Both the position numbers and the translations under genes were made by a program. The notes beneath the pieces are model-generated. The model was not told the DNA's origin, searched no databases, and worked only from the letters and a program-made list of their open reading frames with translations. Shown one piece after another: positions 1 to 11,094 of a DNA stretch of 64,000 nucleotides. This DNA is from Maratus speciosus (taxonomy: Eukaryota; Arthropoda; Arachnida; Araneae; Salticidae). Where the stretch lies: contig OZ010787.1 of the NCBI GenBank assembly GCA_963932465.1, positions 12,521,284 through 12,585,283 on the forward strand, in the 5' to 3' direction. Position 1 is the stretch's first letter; every line of letters begins with the position of its first letter.

Positions 1-1235
1 AGAAAAGTATTGTAATAGTAAAGTATTATTATAAGGAAAAATTGAATGTAATCTTTATTAAATAATAATATTATATAATACTATTTTAACCTAACGTGTT
101 GCTTGGGAACTAAATTAAATTCAAGGGTCGATGTAAGGGGTTTTTATGTTGGAGGAGAGAGGAGGCATTTTGCGAAAAGTAAAAAGTATTTTTGTGAAAT
201 TTATTATATTTTGCGGAAATTTATTTTATGCTTGTGAAAAGTAATATCTGAAATTCGAAACAAGCATTTTTTTAATAATAACTTCTTTAAGGCCTTCTGC
301 TAAAGTTTTCCTCTCTGGGGAACTTGTTTTTTTTTTTTGCAAATTACAAATTTTTAAACCTAACAACATTAAAATGATTAATGAATACTATGTTTTTATG
401 GAATTCAATTTTGTGAAATGACCTGTTTTATTATTACGAATTTTGAGAATGCGTCTGTATTATTAAATGGATTTTCGTGAAGGGGCCATACATAGACAAT
501 TTTGGGATCGACCTCTGAAATTAAAATCTTTAAAAGTTAGATCTGGTTTTGAAAATGTGGTATGGGAAAGCGGACAGTAAAACAGAGCCTCTGTGGTCAT
601 ATCCGATACCGGTACTATTTACCGCGAGCATATAGTTTGAAAAATACAGTTTTTTTTTTTTTTTTTTTTTGCATAAGTATGTATACCATATCTGCCAAGT
701 TTTACGCTTTTTCTCTCACCAACTATTTTTTAACATACAAATTTGTCTTGTTTAATCATCCATTAACCTAAGATTAAATAAGTCAAATTTTTCTGATCAA
801 AAATAGTGGTAGGAAAAAAGCGTAAAAGTTGAAATCTATGGTATACAATATTCTTCCAAAAGACTTTTAATTGTAGGAAAATGATGGTTAAAAAAATCGA
901 CATTTTTGTAAAAATTTGTCTTGCTATTTGCATAGGATTTTTACTTGGGTCGGGCCGTGAACTGCGTCAAAATAAACTATCTGGGTTAGAGCTTGGACAA
1001 ACTTTAAGCTTTTTCACACTTGAACTGAAAATTGTGGTCCCTGTAAACCTATAAGTGTACTATTTTACGCTAAACATAGTATTCCATTTTTTAAATAAAT
1101 ATTTTTTATAGATAGGAATTGTTGAAACCTCGTTGAAAGGAAAGTTTATTTATATCTTTGAAGCAAATACAGTTAAGTTTGGTAAAGCGGCATTTTTCTT
1201 TCTTTCTTTTTCTTTACTTTCTTTATTATTATATA
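1..1235. other. AT-rich DNA, no gene seen
   Basis: Low-complexity AT-rich sequence with several A and T homopolymers. Short open frames exist on both strands but none shows a recognisable domain, a plausible coding composition or splice structure. A poly-T run lies near 650-670. I see no terminal repeats that would define a mobile element. Confidence 0.6.
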
Positions 1236-1237
1236 TG

Positions 1238-2673
1238 CAGGGTGGTACAAATAAAAGTGGCCGGACGAGTGGATACGATTGGACGTGAATGGTTGACGCG
1301 CGCACCACGTAATCAAATCTGGTTCAGATCTTAGTGCGGGCTGTGTCAGTGTAAGTGTGATCAGTGCAAAGGTGAAGATCAGGGTGGCTAGTGGTCAGAG
1401 AAAAATACAGTAAAAAACCCAACAAACAAGGTGATAGCAAACAAAAAGTGATAAACACCAGTATATTCTTATGGAAAAATTCGTGTTGATTATTTGATCG
1501 ATTAAATAGTCAAAATTGTTTTCCCCTGACCACTTGCCACCCTGAAGATGGTACTCACAGTGCAACAGAGGGTGTTCGTTGCGGAAAGTTACGTTAAAAC
1601 AAATTCATGGAAAGAGTGTGTGTGGTCGGTTGTTTGCTCGTAAATTTAATGGTGCCAAAGTGCCAGCAAAGAGTGCCATACAACGATTAGTCACAAAATG
1701 GCGTCAAACAGGATCTGTTTTGAACAAGGCAAAAAACATTCCGAAACGTGTCCGAAAACCAGAAAATGCTTCTCAATCCTAACAAATCAACCCGACGCCT
1801 GTCGCAAGAGGCCGGCATATCACGTTGATCATGCGGACGAATACTCCACCTGGACCTGAAAATGCATCCCTACAGAGTGTCTGTTGTTCATACATTAAAA
1901 CCAGCAGACGCTCTTCAGCGCCTCGAGTTTTGTGATTGGCTGTTCACGAAGATAACAATAAATGGTTTGGACATGGATCTTTTCTTTATTTCTGATAAAG
2001 CCTGGTTTCACCTGAGTGGTTATGTCAACTCACAGAATAACAACGGAGAATCCGCATCACTTCCACCAAACACCATTGCATGATCAGAAGGTTGGGGTTT
2101 GGTGTGCAGTGTCTGCACGGTGCATTCTTGGTCCCATCTTCTTTCATCACACGCTGAATTCGGAGCGTTACATTTCCAACATGTTGAATCCATTTGTGGC
2201 AGCATTAACTGAGGAGGAAAAACCTACAGATACTTCCAACAGGATGGAGCAACTGCCCATACAGCCCGCTGAACCATGGATAAAATTTATACAACCTTCA
2301 TTCCTGACAGAGTTGTTAGCAGAAGTCAGTCTGGTCTCGGCCCTAGCTGGCCACCCAGGTCGCACCTGATCTGGCAGTGTGCGGTTACTTTTTGTGGGGA
2401 ACCCTCAAATCTAAGGTGTATCGCAACAACCCTCATAGTCTTCAAGAACTGCAGCAGAACATTTCTGATGAGATTGCAGCAATTCCACAAATCCAGATTC
2501 GATCTGCCTTCCACAACTTGCTGACCAGGGTCCAAAAGTGTCAAGAGATGAATGGTGCTCATTTTCAACATCTGCTATAAGCAGGTTAGCGAACTAGTAT
2601 TTCCTTTCCTTTGCTGTGTTTCTTTGTAACCTGGAACTCTGTTCTCTGGACCACTTTTACTTGCCCCACCCTG
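1238..2673 (+). mobile_element. Tc1/mariner-type DNA transposon, defective
   Basis: The left end CAGGGTGGTACAAATAAAAG and the inverted right end (read on the minus strand CAGGGTGGGGCAAGTAAAAG) form an imperfect terminal inverted repeat of about 26 bp. Both ends abut TA-rich DNA (TATATG on the left, TATATATA on the right), consistent with TA target duplication; the exact TA is ambiguous because the flanks are TA repeats. Total length about 1.44 kb is normal for the superfamily. The transposase inside is broken in several places, so the copy cannot be autonomous. Confidence 0.85.
1548..2580 (+). pseudogene. Tc1/mariner-type transposase, multiply frameshifted
   Basis: Would have been the DDE transposase that cuts and pastes the surrounding element. 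Reading frame pieces in order are: an ATG at 1548 opening an N-terminal helix-turn-helix region of the DUF4817 type (VLTVQQRVFVAESYVKTNSW), then a shift into the segment reading ARKFNGAKVPAKSAIQRLV near 1640; then a segment ending with LQRLEFCDW near 1935. The first catalytic Asp is in FISDKAWF (about 1998), the second in YFQQDGATAHTA (about 2240), the third in PDLAVCGYFLWG (about 2367). The frame changes at least four times, and in-frame stops follow SQEAGISR and GATAHTAR. The C-terminal part (LWGTLKSKVYRNNPHSLQEL) is well preserved up to the stop near 2580. The family assignment rests on these motifs from established knowledge of arthropod mariner-like proteins; the exact subfamily is not settled. 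Confidence 0.85.
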
Positions 2674-3167
2674 TATATATACATATATATATATATATAT
2701 TATACTTTTTGGTGTATAGTCAATTGGGTACATAATGGAATTCAATTTGTAGCTTATTGCTGGATTCTATTACAGAAATCGACTATATTTTTGCTTATAT
2801 ATGTATTTTATGTACCCTTGAAAAAGTGAAATGCTATATAAGCTTCCGGCTACAACCATCCATTTGATCTATTGTTTGTTTACGATACTTCTTTTAATGG
2901 TTCAACATTTTTTATCTGGTTATTTGTATCTTTTGTCATTAATAAGATATTTTATCAAATTTTGGTGGTTTTTCATATGTTTTATATTGATTAATCGTAC
3001 GCAATGTGCTATTGAATTAGTGGTATTGTTCTTGATTCTGTATTACTAGTTAAAGGTTCCATCTTTATTTTGTATAATGTCAGTGTTATGAATTGTAGCT
3101 AAATTTATTAATTTAATTTTAGTAATTGGAAATTTATGACAATTCGTAATTATATAACGGTTATATA
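2674..3167. other. AT-rich spacer with a short TA microsatellite
   Basis: A TA-dinucleotide tract occupies about 2674-2702 and was probably the mariner target. The rest is AT-rich DNA with no recognisable gene or element end until the fold-back terminus at 3168. Confidence 0.6.
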
Positions 3168-4583
3168 CACTATATGGCCAAAGGTGACCGGTCACTTGCG
3201 ATTTTAGACGTTTTCTTAAATTTCTAGAAAAATACATGAGGAATTATCTTGAAACTCCAGGTGTGTAAACAGAACAGTACAGGTCATATATTTTCGTGAA
3301 GATTTTTTTCCCGAATCCCCATAGCTGACCGACAACAAAGTGAAAAAGAACGAATATCTTTTGGATAACCCTGTAAAAACAAACGTAGCAAAAGCATTCA
3401 ACAAAGTAGATTATAATTAAGTGCCTTATTGCAATAAACTGTGCTCATTTTTATGAGAATAACATGTATATTAGTTGAGAAATTAAAGTTTTTATACAAA
3501 GAGTCCCAAATTTTGCCAAGTTTTTTTGCTTATAATTCGTAGAATTCTTAATATAAAAAAAAGTTCCTTTCAGAAAATATGACAAACAACATTGTACACA
3601 ATACCCTGCAATTAGATTTACAAAATAATAAAAATTGGAAGGAAAATGAGCAGGTTTACTAAAAATGTTTCACTGCGCATGCGCGAATGCAATCAAAATA
3701 TAATGTGCATAATGTGTTAGCTAAATGTATAGAGCAACTTTTGTAAAAGTCTCAAAAACATAGCTTGAAAATTCTGAAAATATGCGTTGATAGAATAAGC
3801 TCGAAATCCGTTGTTCCCAAAATAAAGCAAAAATATGAGGGGCTGTATCCAAATACAGTAGTATGTGCAATATTATGTATGCTATATTGGCACTAATTAA
3901 TGGATATATGGATACAACCCCTCATCTTTTTGCTCCATTTTGAGAACACCGGATTTCGAGCTTATTGTATCAACGAATATTTTCAGAATTTTTCAGCTAT
4001 GTTTTTGAGACTTTCACAAAAGTTGCTCTATACACTTAGCTAATACATTAGGCACATTATATTCTGATTGCTTTGGCGCATGCGCAGTGAGACATGTTTT
4101 AGTAAACCTGCTCATTTTTCATCCAATTTTTATTATTTTTTAATTGTGATTGCAGGGCATTGTGTACAATGTTGTTTTTCATATTTTTTGAAAAGAACTT
4201 TTTTTTATATTAAAAACTCTACAAATTATAAGCAAAAAACTTGGCAAAATTTGGGACTCTTTTTATAAGAATTTTCATTCCTCTACGAATATACATGCTA
4301 TTCTCCTAAAAATTACAACAGTTTATTGCAATAAGGCACTTAATCATAATCTGCTGTGTTGAACGCTTTTGCTAAGTTCGTTTTTACAGGGTTATCCAAA
4401 AGATATTTTTTTTTTCAATTTGTTGACGGTCCCCCATGGGGTTTCCGGAAAAATCTTCACGGAAATATATGACCTGTACTATTCTGTTTACACACCTGGA
4501 GTTTCAAGATAATTCCTCATGTATTTTTCAAGATATTTAAGAAAACGTCTAAAATCGCAAGTGACCGGTCACCTTTGGCCATA

Positions 4584-6755
4584 TCTATACTAATATTATA
4601 AAGAGGTAAAAATTGTTTATTTGTAGGAGGTAAGCTCTGGAACTACCGAACCGATTCCAAAAGTAATGGTCTCAAAATGATGGTGTTAGTCCAACATAGA
4701 ACATAGGCTATATCGTATGTCCGTGCCCCTTTCCAAAAGGGGGTGCAGGAGCAAAAAAGTTCTAAAAATGCGATTTTTGTGTTACTGAAGGGCCTAGAAA
4801 CAGGAAATTTGGAATGGTAGTTACTTATAAGATACTAATGATACTAAGAACATTTCGTAAAAAAAATCGAAATTAAAAAGGGGTGAAAATACGCGAAAAG
4901 CGTTCTAAAAACGTTCTAAATGGCGATTTTTACGCAATTTCAGAAAATACCAAACAATGGTGACAACCTCCAATAATGGCTACATTTTATGTCGGTGCCA
5001 CTACCCCTAAAGGGGGTGCAGGAGCAAAAAAACGTTCGAAATTGCGATTTTTGCGTTACTGAAGGGCCCAGATACGTGGAATTTGGCATGGTAGTTACTT
5101 ATTAGATATAAATGATCTCTAAGAATATTTCTTAAAAAATCCGAAATTTAAAAGGGGTGATAATGCACAAAAAACGTTCAAAATGGCGATTTTTACGCAA
5201 TCTCAAGAAGTACCAAACCGATTTAAAAAATAATGAAGTCAAAATGATGGTGACAACCCTTTCTCTAATATAGGCTGCATTTTATGTCGGGTCCACTACC
5301 CCTAAAGGGGGTTCAGGAGCAAAAAACGTTCGAAATTGCGATTTTTGTGTAACTGAAGGGCTCAGATACATGGAATTTGGCATGGTAGTTACTTATTAGA
5401 TATAAATGATCTCTAAGAATATTTCTTAAAAAATCCGAAATTTAAAAGGGGTGATAATGCGCAAAAAACGTTCAAAATGGCGATTTTTACGTAATCTCAA
5501 GAAGTACCAAACCGATTTAAAAAATAATGGTGTCAAAATGATGGTGACAACACTTTCTCTAATATAGGCTGCATTTTATGTCGGGTCCACTACCCCTAAA
5601 GGGGGTTCAGGAGCAAAAAACGTTCGAAATTGCGATTTTTGTGTAACTGAAGGGCTCAGATACATGGAATTTGGAATGTTAGTTATTTATAGGATATAAA
5701 AGATCACTTGGAACATTTCTTTAAAAAATTCAAGATTTAAAAGTGGTGAAAATGCGCGAAAAGAGTTCTAAAAAACGTTCTAAATTACGACTTTTATGCA
5801 ATCGTTTGAAATACGAAACCGATTTCAAACATAATGGTTGCAAATTGATGGTGATAGAACCTGCTCAAACATAAGCTATATTTTATGTCGAGGATTGCAG
5901 GAGCAAAAAACTTTCTAAATTGCGATTTCTGCGGTACTGAAGAGGCTGGAAACTTTAAATATAGCACGGTAGTTACTTATAAAATATAAATATCCTCTAA
6001 GAACAGTCTAAATTAAATTCGAAATTAAAAAGGGGTGAAGCGAAGGGAAGGAGCGAAAAGCATTCTAAAAGAGTCCTAAATTATGTTTTCTATGGAATCT
6101 GAGGAAATAATAAATCGATTACAGAAGTTATTGGTTGCAAATCAAGAGTGATAGTCCCTGATCCTATACGGGCTATATTTTATGCCAGTGTCACTACCAC
6201 CTGTTTGGCAGGAACAACAAGAAAGCCTTTAAAAACATCTAAATTCCGTTTTCCATAGAATATTAGTAAATACCAACCGATTTCAAGGTTAATGTTGGCA
6301 AATTAATTGTGACAGTCTCTGTTTCAAAATTTTTCGAGGTATTCTATTTCAACTCTGTTTCGGCATTTTATGTTGGTGCCACTAACGCCAGAGAGGTGGT
6401 AGGCTGTTAGACAAGAAGCTTGGAATTTGACATGATGGTTAATTTTAAGCTGTAAATGTGTTAAGATGGTTTCTAAAAAATTCAAAATGAATACTTAAAT
6501 GAGCTTATGAGATGAGCATAAAAGTCTCAAAATACTTTCTAAATTATCATTTAATTGGAATTAGTTTTAGTTCTTCTTATTAATTAAAATCTCATTTCTG
6601 TCTATTGCACTTTTGTAATGAAGTTTAGTCAAATTGTGGCTTAATTTGTAATTTTTGAATTATTTCAAAAAGTGTTCTTCTGATAACAAATAGCCATGTA
6701 AATATCACTTGGCATATTTTAACTATTACGCGAGCAAAGCCGCGGGGTTTGCTAG
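4584..6755 (+). mobile_element. Non-autonomous Helitron
   Basis: Starts TCTATACTAATATTATAAAG and ends with a GC-rich 3' hairpin (AGCAAA...TTTGCT around GCCGCGGGG) followed by CTAG, inserted exactly between A and T (A at 4583, T at 6756). These are the textbook Helitron ends: 5'-TC, 3' hairpin, CTRR, AT target, no target duplication. There is no Rep/helicase reading frame, so it depends on an autonomous relative. The interior is largely a decaying tandem repeat. The insertion site restores the fold-back terminus when the Helitron is removed, fixing both boundaries to the base. Confidence 0.92.
4725..5900 (+). repeat. Internal ~295-bp tandem repeats of the Helitron
   Basis: The marker ACTACCCCTAAAGGGGGT recurs at about 5000, 5295 and 5589, with more diverged units before (about 4728) and after (about 5885). 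The two central units are the most alike and the outer ones are worn, as expected of an array growing in the middle. Each unit also carries GAGCAAAAAACGTTCGAAAT. Confidence 0.8.
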
Positions 6756-6761
6756 TAGTGT

Positions 6762-7260
6762 ATATATATATATATATTGTAAAATTTTGCGTGACAGCAA
6801 AGTTAATATACTTTGGTAAATATTAAAAGGCTATTTGCATATGTCGACAAATTTATTCAGTTATAGGATAATCATATTTATAGTAAATATGTATAATGTG
6901 CATGAATTTCAATTAGAAATGTTTCATTTTTCAATATTATCAATATATGTTTTTTGAAGGTTTTTTCGGAAAAAACCATGGAAAGAAATTTCTTACTCAA
7001 TTTAATTTTTAATATTGTATGTTTCATCAGCCTTGATGAGATTTCAACAATGTTACAACAATTATAGTTACTAAATTTTTAAATGCACTATAAAAATAAA
7101 GAAGAATAGAAAATATGAAACATTCTTCGTAGATACTGTAAATAAAAATGTCTGAAATTCAGACACTATGTGTCTTAAATGGTGTGTTCAATTTTCAGAC
7201 ATTTTATAATGTCTTCATTTTTCATACAACTTTAGCGTCTGAATAGCAGCCATGTTTGAC
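6762..7260. other. AT-rich spacer, no gene seen
   Basis: TA microsatellite at about 6760-6777 then AT-rich DNA with no recognisable element ends or reading frame. Confidence 0.55.
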
Positions 7261-7263
7261 CAC

Positions 7264-8334
7264 TTTTTAGCTCACAGGCTATCAAAGCCTGAGAGCTTAT
7301 GTGCCCGCCGGTTCTGTATGTACGTACGTATGTACGTAACGCGATAACTCTTGACAGAAACATCCCATTTGCTTCAAATTTTTTTTCTAGTTTCAGTCTG
7401 ATAAGGCGCTACCCTGATTAGTTTTGGGGGTTCATTGGTTAAGGATAAAGGGGGGGGAAGGCGGTTAGTCCACCCCCTTTATTCAGATAAATGGGTTTTT
7501 CATGCAGAATGATTCGATTTGCTTCGAATTTGGTATACCGGTTTATTATGTTAAGGAGCTTCCCTGATTAGTTTTGGGGATTCATTGGTTAAGGATAAAG
7601 GGGGTTAGTCCACCCCTCTTAATTCAGAAAAATGGGTTTTTCATGCAGAAATATTCGATTTGCTCCGAATTTGGTATATCGGTTTATTATGTTAAGGAGC
7701 TTCCCTGATTAATTTTGGGGGTTCATTGGTTAAGGATAAAGGGGGAAAAGGAGGGTTAGTCCACCCCTCTTAATTGAGATAAATGGGTTTTTCATGCAGA
7801 ATTATTCGATTTGCTCTGAATTTGGTATACCGGTTTATTATGTTAAGGAGCTTCCCTGATTAATTTTGGGGGTTCATTGGTTAAGAATAAAGGGGGAAAG
7901 GGGGGCTAGTCCACCGCCCCCCCCCCTTAATTTAGATAAACGGGTTTTTCATGCAGAATTATCCAATTTATTTTTTAAAAAATTCTATGTTCATTCTGAT
8001 AAGGACTTTTCCTGATTAAATTTGGAGGTTCATTAGATAAGTTTAAAGAAGGTTAGACCCCCCCCCCCTCTTAATTTAGCGAAATGTTTTTTTCATGCAG
8101 AATTATCTGATATGCTTCAAATTATGTATACCAATTTATTATGTTAAGGAACTTCCCTGATTACATTTGGAGGTTCATTGGTTAAGTATAAAGGGGGAAA
8201 CGGGGGCTAATCCCCTTTCACTTATTTTTTTGAGGGGCATTATTCTTTAAAATAAGAGTATAATATACAATTAGTGTGAATAGCCTGTGAGCTCAATGCC
8301 ATCAGATTAGCTGGGCACTTTTCTTTTTTATATT
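7264..8334 (+). mobile_element. Tandem-repeat element, family H1 (HINE/Helentron-like)
   Basis: The left end is a near-perfect hairpin, AGCTC..AGGCT(loop)AGCCT..GAGCT, at about 7269-7297. A short tetranucleotide-like GTACGTAC tract follows, then six units of about 150 bp. The right side carries the inverted half-site AGCCTGTGAGCT (about 8281-8292) and a second hairpin TGCC..CAG..CTG..GGCA (about 8298-8318), then a T-rich end. A copy in the opposite orientation at 63547 to the window end confirms the right boundary. Hairpin plus sub-terminal inverted repeat plus central tandem repeats matches the layout of HINE (Helentron-associated) elements; the class is my inference, the structure is directly visible. 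No coding sequence. Confidence 0.75.
7405..8220 (+). repeat. Central ~150-bp tandem repeats of H1
   Basis: The marker CCCTGATTAGTTTTGGGG or a close variant recurs at about 7411, 7563, 7703, 7853, 8010 and 8156. Each unit also contains AAATGGGTTTTTCATGCAGA and a G- or C-run of variable length near its junction. Units diverge progressively toward the right. Confidence 0.85.
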
Positions 8335-8807
8335 TTCCTTTTCTCGAATTACATGCGACCATATTTGACCACGCTCAATCTTCTTCCATAAATGGGAAAA
8401 TGTTTAATCATAAAGCAAAGTTTGTTTAGAAAACTTTTTAGAAGCCGAACCCGAATAAAGCATGGACAGACTGGGCCGTGAACTCCCCCCCCCCCCCCCT
8501 AATTATACGGGACCGAAATTTGTTATGAAATTTTCGTAAAGTTGATAATTTAAATCTCTTTCAATATTGTAATGACTGTAATTGATATTTTGAACTTTTA
8601 TCTAAATACTGTAAAACGTATTAATAGCAGACACTTCGGGACATTCGAATTTATCCGCAGTTAGAGGCTCCTGTTTTCAGGGATGAAAATATACAAATAT
8701 ATAATTGTTGTGAATTGAGAAAAATTTTTGCTAAATTGTGGTGTCCGCTATTCGAAAATGTAACGAACGCACCCCTTTTTCTATCTACAACATATATATA
8801 TTTAGGT
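8335..8807. other. Unassigned AT-rich DNA with a C15 run
   Basis: A run of about 15 C lies at 8485-8499. No coding signal or element end could be placed here. Confidence 0.5.
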
Positions 8808-8883
8808 GTGTTTCCGATGACGATACAACATTTTAATATTTTTACAACTTAATTTTAATTAATACATTAATTTTAAGGAATTG
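8808..8883 (+). repeat. 76-bp dispersed repeat, copy 1
   Basis: The segment beginning TTCCGATGACGATACAACAT and ending ...TTTTAAGGAATT recurs almost exactly at 12166-12243 in the same orientation. It may be one end of an unrecognised element or a fragment duplicated with the intervening DNA. Confidence 0.7.
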
Positions 8884-8998
8884 CGGTTTTCCAAAAGCTC
8901 ATTTATATAAAAAAGTAAAAAAAAAAAGTATATTTACGCAAAATAAGTTTTGAAACTAGGAGTGATTTTTCCTGTATATATATATATATGTATATATA

Positions 8999-10872
8999 GG
9001 GGAGACTAGGGAGGGTTGACCATACGGGAGGCTTGACCCACCCATCAGTTTTCATATTTAAAAGAATTTCAGAGAGTTTTATCAATAGGTGTCAACCAAA
9101 ACTAATGGAATCCTCTAACAACAGTCTTTGTTTCATACAGCTAATCGAAATAGGTGTGGAAAAATCAATTGTGAAGCGTTTTCAACCTAAAAGTTGCGTT
9201 TTTTAGAAATATTTTGTAAGCTTTTTTCAGATAAAATATATCATAGGAATTTAGGTAAGTTGGTTTTAAGTAATGCAGAAATGTCGAGCTTTCATTCCAT
9301 GCATAAAGATTGTACAGTAAGTTAGGCTTAACATAACAATGTGCTATTCTTTCGAAAAGGACTATGTGGGGAGGCTTGACCCAGTCAATGTGAGGGACGG
9401 TTGACCAGATGCTCAAGGCTCCCTTAATTAACGCATTAAAAACGGAATTATTTTTTCTTTTTAAAATACAAAAATTACATTTCGCACCAAATTTTTGGAA
9501 AAGAAAAATTTATATTATTTTATAGCAGAATTTCTGTCATTAATAAAAATGAAAATTTTTGGTATAAATTACTGGTGTTCAAACAGCAAAAGGGTTGACA
9601 GTTATGCTGTGACCATATGATAACGTTAGTCCTTAATGGGTTAAGTGGTTTTGGAAATCTTTTTATTATACACTGTGCATAATGAAAGGATAATGGTTAT
9701 ATATATAAAAAAAATGTAAATTTATTCTGTAAAGGTACAGTAAAATGGGGTAATGGAAAAGAAAAATTTTAAAACTGGTTAAAAAAAGATGTGAAAAATT
9801 GCTATAGTATTCACTGCAAGAAAAAATTTAATGAAATATAAATGGGAAAGTTTATAGGAGCCTTTCTCCATCTAAATATTACTTACAATAGGTAAATAGA
9901 AACAGTGGAAAAGACTAGAAAGTATGAAAGCAGCAGTCTTAACTCTTTCAGGGGCTGTGGGATATTTATAAAACCACATTATTTTAATTCCCAAATGCCA
10001 CAATGGCACCAGAAGTTTTCTAATATCTTTTCCATTTAATATGTATGTGAAATATAGCCTTTTCATTATTTTCAAATAAATTTGTTCTAAAATTCTGGTG
10101 CCAGTTATTTATTTCAACATTTCAGTACTGAAAGTACTTTGCCCCTGAATGCTCATGCGGCTGCAAAAGAACATAGCATTGATTAAAAAAAAACTTTAGG
10201 AAGGTATGTAGAGAAATCTCACCAGGAAGAATACAATGAGATGAAGCCAAACTATGTAATAATTAGAGTTGTCGGGTCGAGTGTAACAAAAATTAAGACA
10301 AGGAGACAAAAAAATGTGGGAGAGTGGCTCCTAAATCCGGATATAATAATACATGAAACCCTATGAAAAATAACCTGTCTCTAACGGAATACTGCCTTAA
10401 ATGTTAAAATTTAATTTTGCCTTCTGAACAATTATACCTGCTTGGATAAAATCCTGTTTAAAACAAAAATTTTCTCCTCTGACTTGTGATTGCGTCTAAG
10501 CAGGTTTGTTTAAGCATCGTACTTTCAACAATATATTTTATAATAATTTAAGCGTGTACCATAAAGTTATTTTACTTTTTAAAAACTGATTTCATTTCTC
10601 TTCACAAATATTTCAATATAAAACAAAGTAGGTCAAGCCTCCCATATAGTGGGTCAACCCTCCCATATGTGGGGAGCCTTGACCCATTATTTTCTCGTGA
10701 TTAAAATCAATCATTTTTCAAATTTCTTATACATCACACTTGTGTAGCAATTTTATTTTTGTAATTGATTGTATGACGAATAAAATGATATATAAAACTT
10801 TATGCTACGTTCAATAGTTAAAAAATAAAAAATCATTTTGTAAAAAGTGGGTCAACCCTCCCTAGTCTCCCC
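8999..10872. mobile_element. TIR element, GGGGAGACTAGG family
   Basis: Left end GGGGAGACTAGGGAGGGTTG, right end its inverse (...CAACCCTCCCTAGTCTCCCC), a near-perfect TIR of at least 25 bp flanked on both sides by TA (8997-8998 and 10873-10874). The terminal motif GGTTGACC/GGTCAACC and AGGCTTGACC recurs inside both ends (about 9370-9400 and 10630-10685), giving repeated sub-terminal sites. About 1.87 kb, no transposase reading frame. TA duplication points to the Tc1/mariner-like group, but I do not recognise the family. Confidence 0.8.
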
Positions 10873-10918
<46 letters not shown>

Positions 10919-10930
10919 TATAATATATTC
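10873..10930. repeat. TA dinucleotide microsatellite
   Basis: An almost uninterrupted TA tract immediately right of the GGGGAGA element, possibly part of its TA-rich target. Confidence 0.9.
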
Positions 10931-11019
10931 ATAATATATATATCCTGTATATAATAATTTACAATTTTGAGATAATACATTTCGTGTAAAGGATTTGACA
11001 ATGATTCATTATTTCTGGT

Positions 11020-11094
11020 CACTTATTTTTTTGAGGGGCATTATTCTTTAAAATAAGAATATAATATACAATTAGTGTTAATAGCCTGTGAGCA
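11020..11094 (+). repeat. Right-end fragment of family H1
   Basis: CACTTATTTTTTTGAGGGGC through AATAGCCTGTGAGC matches the right flank of the H1 element at 8218-8290 almost base for base, but without the repeats or hairpins. It is a truncated relic. Confidence 0.8.

Larger units (their letters stand above)
3168..6760. mobile_element. Fold-back element A, interrupted by a Helitron
   Basis: The left end CACTATATGGCCAAAGGTGA (flanked by TA) begins an arm of about 680 bp that is repeated in inverted orientation up to 4583, where it ends ...CACCTTTGGCCATA. The missing last bases (TAGTG followed by TA) sit at 6756-6760, on the far side of the Helitron at 4584-6755. Without the Helitron the element is about 1.42 kb and almost one large hairpin around a short centre near 3850-3900. 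Arm identity is roughly 95% by eye. TIR and TA target are Tc1-like. No coding capacity; it must be moved by a transposase supplied elsewhere. Confidence 0.85.

Noticed and set aside
562..771. Small open frame with a long Phe run
   Set aside because: Created by a poly-T tract; no domain or start context.
7264..8334. Repeat array considered as a CRISPR array
   Set aside because: Units are ~150 bp and similar throughout, with no short repeat/unique spacer alternation, and the DNA is eukaryotic.
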